The notes: generated by a model not told the origin, from the sequence alone. A DNA stretch of 6,263 nt from JAJRVH01 sp964505995 (GCA_964505995.1 CAZDLB010000100.1:1-6263), one strand, 5' to 3'. Numbered from the stretch's first letter, positions 1 to 6,258 are shown. Program-made: numbers and translations.

Positions 1-1893
1 CTTGCGTACGAAGCCGGCCGGATCCTCCGGCAGGGCACCCTCGGCCAGCACGGCCTGATCGAAGAGCACCTCCGCCCAGTCGCGGATCTTCTCCTTCGAG
101 CGCATGCGCGCCAGGCGCCGGATCAGCTCATGCTCCGGATTGATCTCCAGGATCGGCTTGACCTCGGGCACGTCCTGGCCGGCCTGCCGCAGGATGCGTT
201 CGAGATTGCCGCTGATGTCGAACTGATCGGAGATCAGGCAGGCCGGCGATTCGGTCAGGCGCTCGGAGATGCGCACATCCTTCACGCGCTCGCCCAGCAC
301 TTCCTTCAGTTTCTTTACGGCCGGTTCCGCCGACTTGACGGCCTCCTCGTGCTCCTTCTTTTCCTCCTCGCTTTCCTCGCCGATACCGGACAGGTCAAGG
401 TCGCCCTTGGCGATGGACTGCAGCCTGTGGCCGTCGAATTCGGTCAGGTGGCCGACGAGCCATTCGTCGATGCGGTCATGCAGCAGCAGCACTTCGATGC
501 CCTTCTTGCGGAAGACCTCCAGATGCGGGCTGTGCTTGGCCGCGGCCAGGGAATCGGCCGTGATGTAGTAGATCGTATCCTGCCCCGGCCGCATGCGCCC
601 GATGTAGTCGCCGAGACTGACGCTCTGCTCGTCACTCTCTGTTGAGGCAAAGCGCAGCAGGCCGGCGATCTCCTGACGGTTGGCGAAATCCTCGATGACG
701 CCTTCCTTCAGGCAGTTGCCGAACTCCTTCCAGAAGAGCGCATAGTCCTCGGCCTTGTTCTGCGCGATATCCTTCAGCCAGCTAAGGATGCGCTTGGTCG
801 CACCCTTCTTCATGGCCTCCATCGCCGGGCTCTTCTGCAGGATCTCGCGCGAGACATTCAGCGGCAGATCGCTGGAGTCCATGACGCCGCGCACGAAGCG
901 AAGCCAGCGCGGCAGCAGATCCTCGTTGGCCTCCATGATGAACACGCGCTTCACATAGAGCTTCACGCCATGGCGCGATTCGGCGTGCCAGAGATCGAAC
1001 GGGGCGTGCCTGGGCAGGTAGAACAGCAGCGTGTACTCGTACTTGCCCTCCAGCCGCTGATGCATCCAGGCCAGCGGATCATCGAAGTCATGGGCGACAT
1101 GCTTGTAGAAGTTGCGGTAATCCTCGTCCGTGAGTTCGGACTTCGGCCGCGTCCATAGCGCCGAGGCCTGATTGACCGTTTCGATCCCGCCGGCCTCCTT
1201 GACCTTGCCGTCCTCGCCCAGCTTTGGTGCTTCGCGCATGCGGATCGGGAAGGGGATATGATCGGCATACTTGTGGATGATGCCCTTGAGCCGGAAGGGG
1301 TCGAGGAACTCGTCGGCATCCTCGCGCAGGTGCAGCACGATCTCGGTGCCGCGGCCTTCCTTCTCGACCGTCTCCAGCGTGTATTCGCCGTCTCCGGTGG
1401 ATTCCCAGCGAACGCCGTGTTCCTTTTCAAGCCCGGCGCGGCGCGTGGTCAGCGTGACCCTGTCGGCGACGAGAAAGGCCGAATAGAAGCCGACGCCGAA
1501 CTGGCCGATCAGGTGAGCATCCTTTTCCTGATCGCCGGAGAGCTGGCTGAAGAACTCGCGGGTGCCGGAGCGCGCGATCGTGCCGATATTGTCGATGACC
1601 TCCTCGCGGCTCATGCCGATGCCGTTGTCGCGCACGGTGATCGTGCGCGCATCCTTGTCCACGTCGATGAAGACGTGCAGATCGGAATCGCCCTCATAGA
1701 GCGCATCGTCGGTCGTGGCCTCGAAGCGCAGCTTGTCGGCCGCATCCGAGGCATTGGAGATCAGCTCGCGCAGGAAGATTTCCTTGTTCGAGTACAGGGA
1801 GTGGATCATCAGATCCAGCAGTTGCCGGACCTCGGTCTGGAAGGCATGGGTCTGCTTGCCGGATGCGGCGGTCTGATCGGTGGTGGTGCTCAT
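1..1893 (-). CDS. htpG: Molecular chaperone HtpG (bacterial Hsp90), 3' end cut by window edge
   Basis: This is a cytosolic ATP-dependent Hsp90 chaperone that helps client proteins fold, especially under heat stress. The frame is open for 631 codons to the left edge, ending in DPAGFVRK, where the family has only a few more residues. The N-terminal GHKL ATPase domain is clear: NKEIFLRELISNASDA holds the likely catalytic Glu43 and Mg-binding Asn47, DNGIGM lies at 89-94, GTIARSGT at 104-111 and GQFGVGFYSAFLVA at 130-143. The middle domain carries the conserved LPLNVSREIL segment with Arg349, the expected ATPase arginine. A charged Glu/Lys-rich stretch and the dimerisation domain follow. The start at 1893 is supported by GAGGAG five bases upstream and gives an N-terminus about nine residues longer than in E. 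coli. Only 50 bases separate it from the preceding glycosylase gene, but a separate promoter is likely. No key residue is missing and I see no frameshift. Identity is seen from sequence; stress regulation is inferred. Confidence 0.97.
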   Translation of the reverse strand, partial: MSTTTDQTAASGKQTHAFQTEVRQLLDLMIHSLYSNKEIFLRELISNASDAADKLRFEATTDDALYEGDSDLHVFIDVDKDARTITVRDNGIGMSREEVIDNIGTIARSGTREFFSQLSGDQEKDAHLIGQFGVGFYSAFLVADRVTLTTRRAGLEKEHGVRWESTGDGEYTLETVEKEGRGTEIVLHLREDADEFLDPFRLKGIIHKYADHIPFPIRMREAPKLGEDGKVKEAGGIETVNQASALWTRPKSELTDEDYRNFYKHVAHDFDDPLAWMHQRLEGKYEYTLLFYLPRHAPFDLWHAESRHGVKLYVKRVFIMEANEDLLPRWLRFVRGVMDSSDLPLNVSREILQKSPAMEAMKKGATKRILSWLKDIAQNKAEDYALFWKEFGNCLKEGVIEDFANRQEIAGLLRFASTESDEQSVSLGDYIGRMRPGQDTIYYITADSLAAAKHSPHLEVFRKKGIEVLLLHDRIDEWLVGHLTEFDGHRLQSIAKGDLDLSGIGEESEEEKKEHEEAVKSAEPAVKKLKEVLGERVKDVRISERLTESPACLISDQFDISGNLERILRQAGQDVPEVKPILEINPEHELIRRLARMRSKEKIRDWAEVLFDQAVLAEGALPEDPAGFVRK

Positions 1894-1919
1894 GCTTGCT
1901 CCTCGTTGAAATCGGACAT
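1890..1919 (-). other. Possible nine-codon upstream ORF in the htpG leader
   Basis: Within the 50-base gap before htpG, an ATG at 1919-1917 opens a nine-codon frame (MSDFNEEQA). Its TGA (1892-1890) overlaps the htpG ATG as ATGA. The htpG Shine-Dalgarno GAGGAG is the pair of Glu codons of this frame. The small ORF has no evident ribosome binding site of its own, and it would sit only about nine bases from the start of a transcript made from the candidate promoter at 1935-1965. It could be a coupling leader peptide or simply chance. No conservation data are available here. Confidence 0.2.
1899..1904 (-). promoter_or_regulatory. Shine-Dalgarno site of htpG
   Basis: GAGGAG lies five bases before the ATG at 1893-1891. 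It fixes the htpG start and argues against starts further inside the conserved N-terminal region. Confidence 0.7.
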
Positions 1920-1934
1920 TGAATGGACAGGTCT

Positions 1935-1965
1935 TTGATAGGGTCACGGGTTCCCGGATTCAAGG
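1935..1965 (-). promoter_or_regulatory. Candidate htpG promoter (sigma-70-like, with heat-shock-like -35)
   Basis: On the minus strand TTGAAT (1963-1958) and TATCAA (1940-1935) are separated by exactly 17 bases; each matches the sigma-70 consensus at four of six positions. The -35 lies in a CCTTGAA context (1965-1959), and CCC (1943-1941) directly precedes TATCA. This resembles the sigma-32 pattern CTTGAA followed by CCCCAT, although the -10 half matches only partly. Transcription would begin near 1928, giving a leader of about 35 bases. The element spans the last codons and the stop of the glycosylase gene. A CGGG-AA-CCCG inverted repeat lies in the spacer. Function is inferred from position and motif only. 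Confidence 0.5.
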
Positions 1966-2459
1966 CCTTCGCGAACGATGCTCCAGGCGGCGAGCTTGTC
2001 CTCGAAACGCATCGCCGCATGCGCGGGGCTGGTGGAGGGAAGGCGCAGGCCCGGCAGGTCCCGCCAGGGTCTGGCAAGGCCCGGCAGGATCAGCTTGCGA
2101 TACATCTGCCAGGCCTTGGTGCCGTTGAAGAAGATGCTGACGATACTGGGGTGGCCTTGGAAGAATCCTTCCAGATCGTTGGGCTCGGCGTCGCGGATAT
2201 CGGCGTCCAGGCTGCCGGGACGGATGCAGCGATGCGCGACGTCCCAGAGCGCAATGCGATGCCGCTTCAGTTTATTCAGCCTGGCCGGGTAGGGGAGAGC
2301 GGGGTCGAAATCGAAAAGTCTTCCCATGATCGGCCAGAAGGCATTGCGCGGGTGGGCGTAATACTGCTGCTGTCTCAGCGATTCGCGCCCGGGCATGCTG
2401 CCCAGGATCAGGATGCGCGCGTCATGACCGGCCACCCAGTCGAAGCTTGTGGCCAGCAT
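1944..2459 (-). CDS. DNA-deoxyinosine (hypoxanthine) glycosylase, UDG superfamily family 6
   Basis: This is a predicted base-excision repair enzyme of 171 residues, the normal size for the family. It would cut hypoxanthine, the product of adenine deamination, out of DNA. The start of the fold shows ILGSMPGRESL (18-28), which supplies the UDG-superfamily motif-1 loop, followed by QQYYAHPRNAFW (31-42). Asn39 in that segment matches the asparagine position I recall as functionally important in the characterised Methanosarcina family-6 enzyme. The middle holds ALWDV (70-74) and FFNGTKA (110-116). LPSTSPAHA (140-148) is the motif-2 DNA-binding loop, with STSPA typical of this family. There is no Fe-S cysteine cluster like that of families 4 and 5. 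The ATG at 2459 is one base past the stop of the FAD-dehydrogenase gene (TGA-A-ATG), with AGGT about eleven bases upstream, so translation is probably coupled. The gene 3' end overlaps the candidate htpG promoter. The family assignment is strong; substrate specificity is inferred from the family. Confidence 0.88.
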   Translation of the reverse strand: MLATSFDWVAGHDARILILGSMPGRESLRQQQYYAHPRNAFWPIMGRLFDFDPALPYPARLNKLKRHRIALWDVAHRCIRPGSLDADIRDAEPNDLEGFFQGHPSIVSIFFNGTKAWQMYRKLILPGLARPWRDLPGLRLPSTSPAHAAMRFEDKLAAWSIVREGLESGNP

Positions 2460-2460
2460 T

Positions 2461-4107
2461 TCAGCGTCGCACCTGCTCCAGGATCGCAGCGGCCGCCTTC
2501 AGGCCGTCCACGGCGGCCGAAACGATGCCGCCGGCATAGCCGGCGCCTTCGCCGACCGGATACAGGCCGGCCAGATTGACGCATTGCATGCTTTCATCGC
2601 GAAGAATACGCACCGGCGAGCTGGTGCGGGTTTCACAGGCCAGAAGATTGGCTTCGTCGCTGATATAACCGGTAATCCTGCGGCCAAAGGCGCGGATGCC
2701 GGCGCTCAGCGCATCGGTGACCAGCGGCGGCAGGCATGCGCGCAGATCCGCAGCCACGAGCCCGGGCTTGTAGCTGGACGGGGCCAGTTGGCCGCCCGGT
2801 TTGTTGCGCAGAAAATCCGTCAGCCGCATGGCCGGGGCCCGGTAGCTGTTGCCGGCGGCAGCAAAGGCAGCGGCCTCGATCCGGCGCTGGAAGGCGATAC
2901 CCATCAGCGGGGATTCGCTCAGACCCTGCGCTTCGATGTCGTCGGGGGTGATCTGCACAACCAGGCCGGAATTCGCGAAGCGGCCGCGTCGTTTGGCATT
3001 GCTCATGCCGTTGATGGCCAGATGGCCGGGCTCGGTCGGCGAGGGCACGATCAGGCCGCCCGGGCACATGCAGAAGCTGTAGACACCGCGCCGCCCGAGG
3101 GTCGCGTCGGAGGCCTGATGCGTCAGCGCATATTCGGCCGCGCCCAGCGCCGGGTGCGCATGCAGGCTGCCGAACTGGGCGCGGTTGATCAGTTGCTGAG
3201 GATGCTCGGCGCGCACGCCGATGGCGAAGCCCTTGGCCTGCATCGCGATGCCGTCCCGGTGCAGGCGTTCCAGCGTGTCGCGGGCGGAATGCCCGGTGGC
3301 CAGGATCACCCGGGGAGCAGGGATTTCCTCGCCATCGGCCAGTCGCACGCCGCGTACGCGCCCGTCATCGAAGAGCAGTTCATCCACGCGGCTCTCAAAG
3401 CGGTAGTCCACGCCGAGTTTCAGCAGATGCTCGCGCATGCGCCGGACGATGCGCACCAGCCGGTCCGTGCCCAGATGCGGGTGTGCATCCACGAGGATGT
3501 CGGGGCGGGCGCCGAAATCCACCAGGCGCTTGAGTACCCAGCGCAGATACGGGTGCTTGATGCGCGTATAGAGCTTGCCGTCGGTATAGGTGCCGGCGCC
3601 GCCCTCGCCGAAGCAGATGTTCGACTCGGGGTTCAGTTCGCCGCGCGAACGCAGGCGTCCGATATCGCGCATGCGCCGTTCCACCGGCTTGCCGCGCTCC
3701 AGCAGCGTGACGGCCATGCCCGCCTCGGCCAGGGCCAGCGCCGCAAACAGCCCGGCGGGGCCGGCGCCGACGATGACGACCCTTTCCCCGGTCGCGACCG
3801 AGACCGGCAGCGATTCGGGCCGCGCTGGCGCAAGCCTCGATCCCTCGATGGCCCGGAGGCTGCGACCGAACCCCGCGGGGAGGGGCTCGGGGATGGGTTT
3901 GGACAGGGGCTTCTCAAGCTCGAATTCGTAGCTGCAGACGAAATGGATGCGCGATTTCCGGCGGGCATCCAGCGCCCTGCGTACGCAGATCAGCCCGTGG
4001 ATGGCATCCACGGAACATCCCAGGGCGCGGGCCAGACGCCGGCGGACATCTTCAAGGCTTTCGTCGAGGCCGACCGCAACCTGATCGACGGCATAACGCA
4101 CGCCCAT
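2461..4107 (-). CDS. FAD-dependent dehydrogenase of the COG2509 type, function unknown
   Basis: This 548-residue flavoprotein belongs to a widespread family (COG2509) without an established substrate. An N-terminal region of about 70 residues precedes a proline-rich linker (about 67-108). The dinucleotide-binding start follows: VVIVGAGPAG with GxGxxG at 114-119, ending in an acidic LLERG at 135-139 that would hold the FAD ribose. Family blocks are NICFGEGGAGTYTDGKLYTR (163-182), ATGHSARDT (270-278), CMCPGG with two close cysteines (346-351) and, near the C-terminus, GLYPVGEGAGYAGGI (from about 514), which closes the FAD site. No signal peptide or membrane helix is evident, so a cytosolic protein is expected. 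The ATG at 4107 has no convincing Shine-Dalgarno and lies 15 bases after the panD stop; coupling to panD translation would explain this. GTG at codon 3 is a less likely alternative start. Family membership is clear. Reaction, partner and any link to pantothenate or DNA repair are unknown. Confidence 0.9.
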   Translation of the reverse strand: MGVRYAVDQVAVGLDESLEDVRRRLARALGCSVDAIHGLICVRRALDARRKSRIHFVCSYEFELEKPLSKPIPEPLPAGFGRSLRAIEGSRLAPARPESLPVSVATGERVVIVGAGPAGLFAALALAEAGMAVTLLERGKPVERRMRDIGRLRSRGELNPESNICFGEGGAGTYTDGKLYTRIKHPYLRWVLKRLVDFGARPDILVDAHPHLGTDRLVRIVRRMREHLLKLGVDYRFESRVDELLFDDGRVRGVRLADGEEIPAPRVILATGHSARDTLERLHRDGIAMQAKGFAIGVRAEHPQQLINRAQFGSLHAHPALGAAEYALTHQASDATLGRRGVYSFCMCPGGLIVPSPTEPGHLAINGMSNAKRRGRFANSGLVVQITPDDIEAQGLSESPLMGIAFQRRIEAAAFAAAGNSYRAPAMRLTDFLRNKPGGQLAPSSYKPGLVAADLRACLPPLVTDALSAGIRAFGRRITGYISDEANLLACETRTSSPVRILRDESMQCVNLAGLYPVGEGAGYAGGIVSAAVDGLKAAAAILEQVRR

Positions 4108-4122
4108 CGCTAAGTCAGCCGC

Positions 4123-4500
4123 TCAGGCCGCGGCCAGGCGTCCGTGGCTGCTGTGGCTGATGCGGTTATCCCCGTCCAGATAGACGAGTCGGGGAGCGAA
4201 ATGCGCCGCCTCCTCGGCCTCCATTTCGGCATAGGTGCAGATGATCAGCAGATCGCCCGGCCCGGCCTTGTGCGCGGCCGCCCCGTTGACGCCGATCGTG
4301 CCGGAGCCGCGCGGTGCGGCGATGGCATAGGTCGTGAAGCGTTCGCCGTTGGCGACGTTGTAGATGTGCAACTGCTCGAACGGCAGGATCTGCGCCGCAT
4401 CGAGAAGGTCCTGGTCGATGGCGCAGGAGCCTTCGTAATCGAGCTCGGCATGGGTCACCGTGGCGCGGTGCAGCTTGGACTTGAGCATCGTCAGTTTCAT
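4123..4500 (-). CDS. panD: Aspartate 1-decarboxylase proenzyme
   Basis: PanD converts L-aspartate to beta-alanine, one of the two substrates of PanC. It is a pyruvoyl enzyme that self-cleaves. The protein has 125 residues, matching the usual 126 or so. The cleavage site is intact at Gly24-Ser25 in YEGSCAIDQ (22-30); Ser25 becomes the pyruvoyl group. Residues known to matter in the E. coli enzyme are all present: Lys9, His11, Tyr22, Arg54, Thr57, Tyr58 and Asn72 in VNGAAAH. The frame extends further upstream to an ATG at 4647, but the MKLTMLKSKLHRATVTH start at 4500 fits the family exactly and has GAGGAGGT seven bases before it. The start overlaps the panC stop as ATGA. The enzyme is cytosolic and normally a tetramer. 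As this is the bacterial pyruvoyl type, the organism probably needs the maturation seen in its relatives (PanM/PanZ in enterics, otherwise spontaneous); no such gene is in the window. Confidence 0.97.
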   Translation of the reverse strand: MKLTMLKSKLHRATVTHAELDYEGSCAIDQDLLDAAQILPFEQLHIYNVANGERFTTYAIAAPRGSGTIGVNGAAAHKAGPGDLLIICTYAEMEAEEAAHFAPRLVYLDGDNRISHSSHGRLAAA

Positions 4501-5378
4501 CGCGTGACCTCCTCGGGGGTTTGGGCCGGATTCAGTGGCGGATTCAGTGGCATGTTGTCGATCAGTCGCGCCCGGCCGATGCGTGCGGCGACAAAGGCGC
4601 GCGCCGGCCTCTCCGGGCGCAGGTGCTCGACCGGCGTCAGATGCCACGCATCGCGGATCTCCAGATACTCCGGCGAGATGCCGGCATCATTGAGCATCCC
4701 GAGTCCGGTCTGCAGCAGCGCTTCGGCATCGCTCTCCCCGCTCGCCGCCCTGCGCTGCATGGCGCCCAGCGCGGCACTCAGGGCAGTGGCCTTCTGGCGC
4801 TCTTCCGGGTTCAGATAGCGGTTGCGGCTGCTCATCGCGAGGCCATCGTCCTCGCGCACCGTTTCAACGCCGACGATATCGATCGGAAAATGCTGGTCCT
4901 GGACCATGCGGCGGATGATCGTCAGCTGCTGCCAGTCCTTCTCGCCGAATACGGCGACATCCGGCTGCACGACATGAAAGAGGATGCCAACCACGGTGGC
5001 CACCCCATCGAAATGACCGGGGCGGGAGGCGCCGCACAGGCAGGCATCCAGCCGTGACACCTTCATCGAGACCAGCGGCCCGTCCTCGGGGTAGAGGCTT
5101 TCGGGATGGAAGATCACATCCACGCCCGCAGCCTCACAGCTGGCGGCATCTTCCTCGAAGGTGCGCGGATAGGCATCAAGATCCTCGTTCGGGCCGAACT
5201 GCAGCGGATTGACGTAGATGCTGACGACGACGATGTCGGCCAGCTTCCTGGCCCTGCGGATCAGACTCAGATGTCCCTCGTGCAGGCAGCCCATCGTCGG
5301 CACGAGCGCGATGCGATCCGAAACGCGCGCGCCGGCCAGATGGCGGCGCAGTTCGACGGCGGAGGAGAATATGTGCAT
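4497..5378 (-). CDS. panC: Pantothenate synthetase (pantoate--beta-alanine ligase)
   Basis: PanC joins pantoate and beta-alanine with ATP, through a pantoyl-adenylate intermediate, to make pantothenate in the cytosol. The 293 residues are close to the family norm (about 280-290). The nucleotidyltransferase signatures are intact: PTMGCLHEGH at 27-36 with the HxGH motif, YVNPLQF at 55-61 with the pantoate-binding Gln60, RPGHFDGVATVV from 119, GEKDWQQL at 145-152 (most homologues have Tyr in place of Trp149) and MSSRN at 182-186, the KMSKS-like loop. The start at 5378 overlaps the panB stop as TGATG; GGGGAG (5395-5390) lies eleven bases upstream. The stop overlaps the panD start as ATGA, so the three pan genes are probably translationally coupled. 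The C-terminal tail after LIDN is proline-rich and contains a duplicated PLNP unit, encoded by a 12-base tandem repeat. This lies outside the catalytic core and probably has little effect on activity. Confidence 0.97.
   Translation of the reverse strand: MHIFSSAVELRRHLAGARVSDRIALVPTMGCLHEGHLSLIRRARKLADIVVVSIYVNPLQFGPNEDLDAYPRTFEEDAASCEAAGVDVIFHPESLYPEDGPLVSMKVSRLDACLCGASRPGHFDGVATVVGILFHVVQPDVAVFGEKDWQQLTIIRRMVQDQHFPIDIVGVETVREDDGLAMSSRNRYLNPEERQKATALSAALGAMQRRAASGESDAEALLQTGLGMLNDAGISPEYLEIRDAWHLTPVEHLRPERPARAFVAARIGRARLIDNMPLNPPLNPAQTPEEVTR
4507..4514 (-). promoter_or_regulatory. Strong Shine-Dalgarno site of panD inside the panC end
   Basis: GAGGAGGT lies seven bases before the panD ATG at 4500. 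It is the strongest ribosome binding site in the window. It settles the panD start at 4500 rather than the longer frame beginning at 4647. It is located within the last codons of panC. Confidence 0.85.
4527..4551 (-). repeat. 12-base tandem duplication in the panC 3' end
   Basis: The unit CCACTGAATCCG (minus strand) occurs twice without mismatch or gap (4550-4539 and 4538-4527). Because the unit is 12 bases, the reading frame is kept and PLNP is duplicated at PanC residues 277-284. Both copies are identical at every third position, which suggests a recent slippage event. It lies 13 bases upstream of the panD Shine-Dalgarno site. Confidence 0.95.
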
Positions 5379-6166
5379 CAGCCCGGAAACTCCCCGCTGC
5401 GCACGTCGCGGCTCCAGTGGCCGATGGCCTCGATGATCTGCTCGCGCAGATTCGCATAGGCGGGCGCGAAAGGCGGCCTGGACTCCGACAGGCCGAGAAG
5501 ATCATGCCAGACCAGCACCTGCGCATCGCAATCGGGCCCGGCGCCGATGCCGACGGTCGGGATGTCACAGGCCCGGGTGATCTCGGCGGCCAGATCCGCC
5601 GGGATGTTCTCCAGCACCACGGCCACGGCCCCGGCATCGCTGACCGCGCGCGCATCGCGCAGCAGCTGCTTGCGTTCGTCCTCGCTTCGGCCGCGTTTGC
5701 CGTAGCTGCCGAACTTCTTGACCGACTGCGGTGTCAGGCCGATATGCGCGACGACGGCGATGCCGCGCTCGGCCAGAAAGGCGATCGTTTCGGCCATCGA
5801 CTCGCCGCCCTCGAGCTTGACGGCATCGCAGCCGCTCTGCTGCAGTACGCGAACGCTGGCATCGAAGGCCTGTCGGGGGGATTGCTGGTAGCTGCCGAAG
5901 GGAAGATCGCAGACAACCCAGGCGCGGGAGCGGCCGCGCACGACGGCGGCGGTGTGATGGATCATGTCGTCCAGCGTGACCGGAATCGTCGAATCCAGCC
6001 CCAGGCAGACCATGCCAAGGGAATCGCCGACCAGGATTACATCGACGCCGGCAGCTTCGGCAAGCTGCGCCGAGGCCGTGTCATAGGCGGTCAGCCAGAC
6101 GGATCTGTGGCCGGACTGCTTGGCGCGCAACAGCGTCGCCGCAGTCACCGGGGGGTTCGGGTTCAT
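5378..6166 (-). CDS. panB: 3-methyl-2-oxobutanoate hydroxymethyltransferase (ketopantoate hydroxymethyltransferase)
   Basis: PanB transfers a hydroxymethyl group from 5,10-methylene-tetrahydrofolate to 3-methyl-2-oxobutanoate. This gives ketopantoate, the first committed step to pantothenate and coenzyme A. From the start at 6166 the protein has 262 residues, matching E. coli PanB (264). The TIM-barrel motifs are present: LTAYD (25-29), ILVGDSLGM (44-52) with metal ligand Asp48, CDLPFGSY (86-93) with metal ligand Asp87, AVKLEGG (115-121) with Lys117 and Glu119, HIGLTPQSV (141-149) and VLENIP (184-189) with the expected catalytic Glu186. After HIGLTPQSV this protein reads KKFGSYGKRGRSEDE, where the common sequence is closer to FGGYKVQGR; this is a modest loop variant. 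An in-frame ATG at 6232 would add 22 polar residues but has no Shine-Dalgarno, whereas 6166 has AAGGTGA just upstream. The gene heads the panBCD run and its stop overlaps the panC start. Confidence 0.96.
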   Translation of the reverse strand: MNPNPPVTAATLLRAKQSGHRSVWLTAYDTASAQLAEAAGVDVILVGDSLGMVCLGLDSTIPVTLDDMIHHTAAVVRGRSRAWVVCDLPFGSYQQSPRQAFDASVRVLQQSGCDAVKLEGGESMAETIAFLAERGIAVVAHIGLTPQSVKKFGSYGKRGRSEDERKQLLRDARAVSDAGAVAVVLENIPADLAAEITRACDIPTVGIGAGPDCDAQVLVWHDLLGLSESRPPFAPAYANLREQIIEAIGHWSRDVRSGEFPG

Positions 6167-6167
6167 G

Positions 6168-6178
6168 TCACCTTTTCC
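6168..6178 (-). promoter_or_regulatory. Shine-Dalgarno site supporting the shorter panB start
   Basis: GGAAAAGGTGA ends one base before the ATG at 6166, with the AAGG part four bases away. The spacing is a little short, but the match to the 16S rRNA tail is better than anything before the alternative ATG at 6232, which has none. It supports a PanB of 262 rather than 284 residues. Confidence 0.6.
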
Positions 6179-6230
6179 GCTTCGGTCCGTCAGCTCCTGG
6201 CTTCCGGTACCGTCTTCAAAGTCTCCGGCC

Positions 6231-6258
6231 ATGCTAGGGCATTGCCGGATGCAATCAA
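6231..6258 (-). promoter_or_regulatory. Weak candidate promoter for the panBCD operon
   Basis: On the minus strand TTGATT (6258-6253) and TAGCAT (6236-6231) are 16 bases apart, each with four of six consensus matches. The predicted transcript start near 6224 leaves about 58 bases before panB at 6166 and would exclude the ATG at 6232, which overlaps the -10. An ATTGC-N5-GCAAT inverted repeat (6241-6255) overlaps the -35 and spacer and could be an operator or chance. The window edge is only five bases further, so better promoters may lie outside. Confidence 0.3.

Noticed and set aside
130..645. A 171-codon plus-strand frame opposite the htpG 3' part
   Set aside because: It is another codon-aligned shadow of htpG. 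The hydrophobic LLVLLLFLLAF run is the complement of the Glu/Lys-rich charged stretch of HtpG, not a real membrane segment.
1258..1938. A 226-codon plus-strand frame opposite htpG
   Set aside because: It lies antisense to unmistakable HtpG sequence in codon-aligned register, shows no domain and has no separate evidence of expression.
1947..1956. CGGG-AA-CCCG inverted repeat as a terminator for the upstream operon
   Set aside because: The stem is only four base pairs, there is no T-tract after it, and it lies inside the glycosylase coding region. It is too weak to call a terminator.
2449..4113. A 554-codon open frame on the plus strand opposite the flavoprotein gene
   Set aside because: It is codon-aligned with the flavoprotein gene, so it stays open simply because that gene uses no TTA, CTA or TCA codons, as expected at high GC. 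Its translation is low-complexity Ala/Gly/Gln/Arg-rich without a recognisable domain, and the minus-strand protein is a clear family member.
4501..4647. An upstream extension of panD giving 174 residues
   Set aside because: The extra 49 residues are panC sequence read out of frame. The family N-terminus and a strong GAGGAGGT both point to the start at 4500.
4144..5057. Long plus-strand frames opposite panC and panD (4144-4818 and 4521-5057)
   Set aside because: Both are antisense to genes with intact catalytic motifs, and their translations are composition-biased without domains.
6205..6212. Palindrome CGGTACCG in the panB leader
   Set aside because: An eight-base palindrome is expected by chance in a window of this size and GC content, and no second copy was seen nearby.
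6167..6232. A 22-residue N-terminal extension of PanB from the ATG at 6232
   Set aside because: There is no ribosome binding site, the residues are polar and unlike the family, and the start at 6166 gives the normal length. It cannot be fully excluded without data on the true start.
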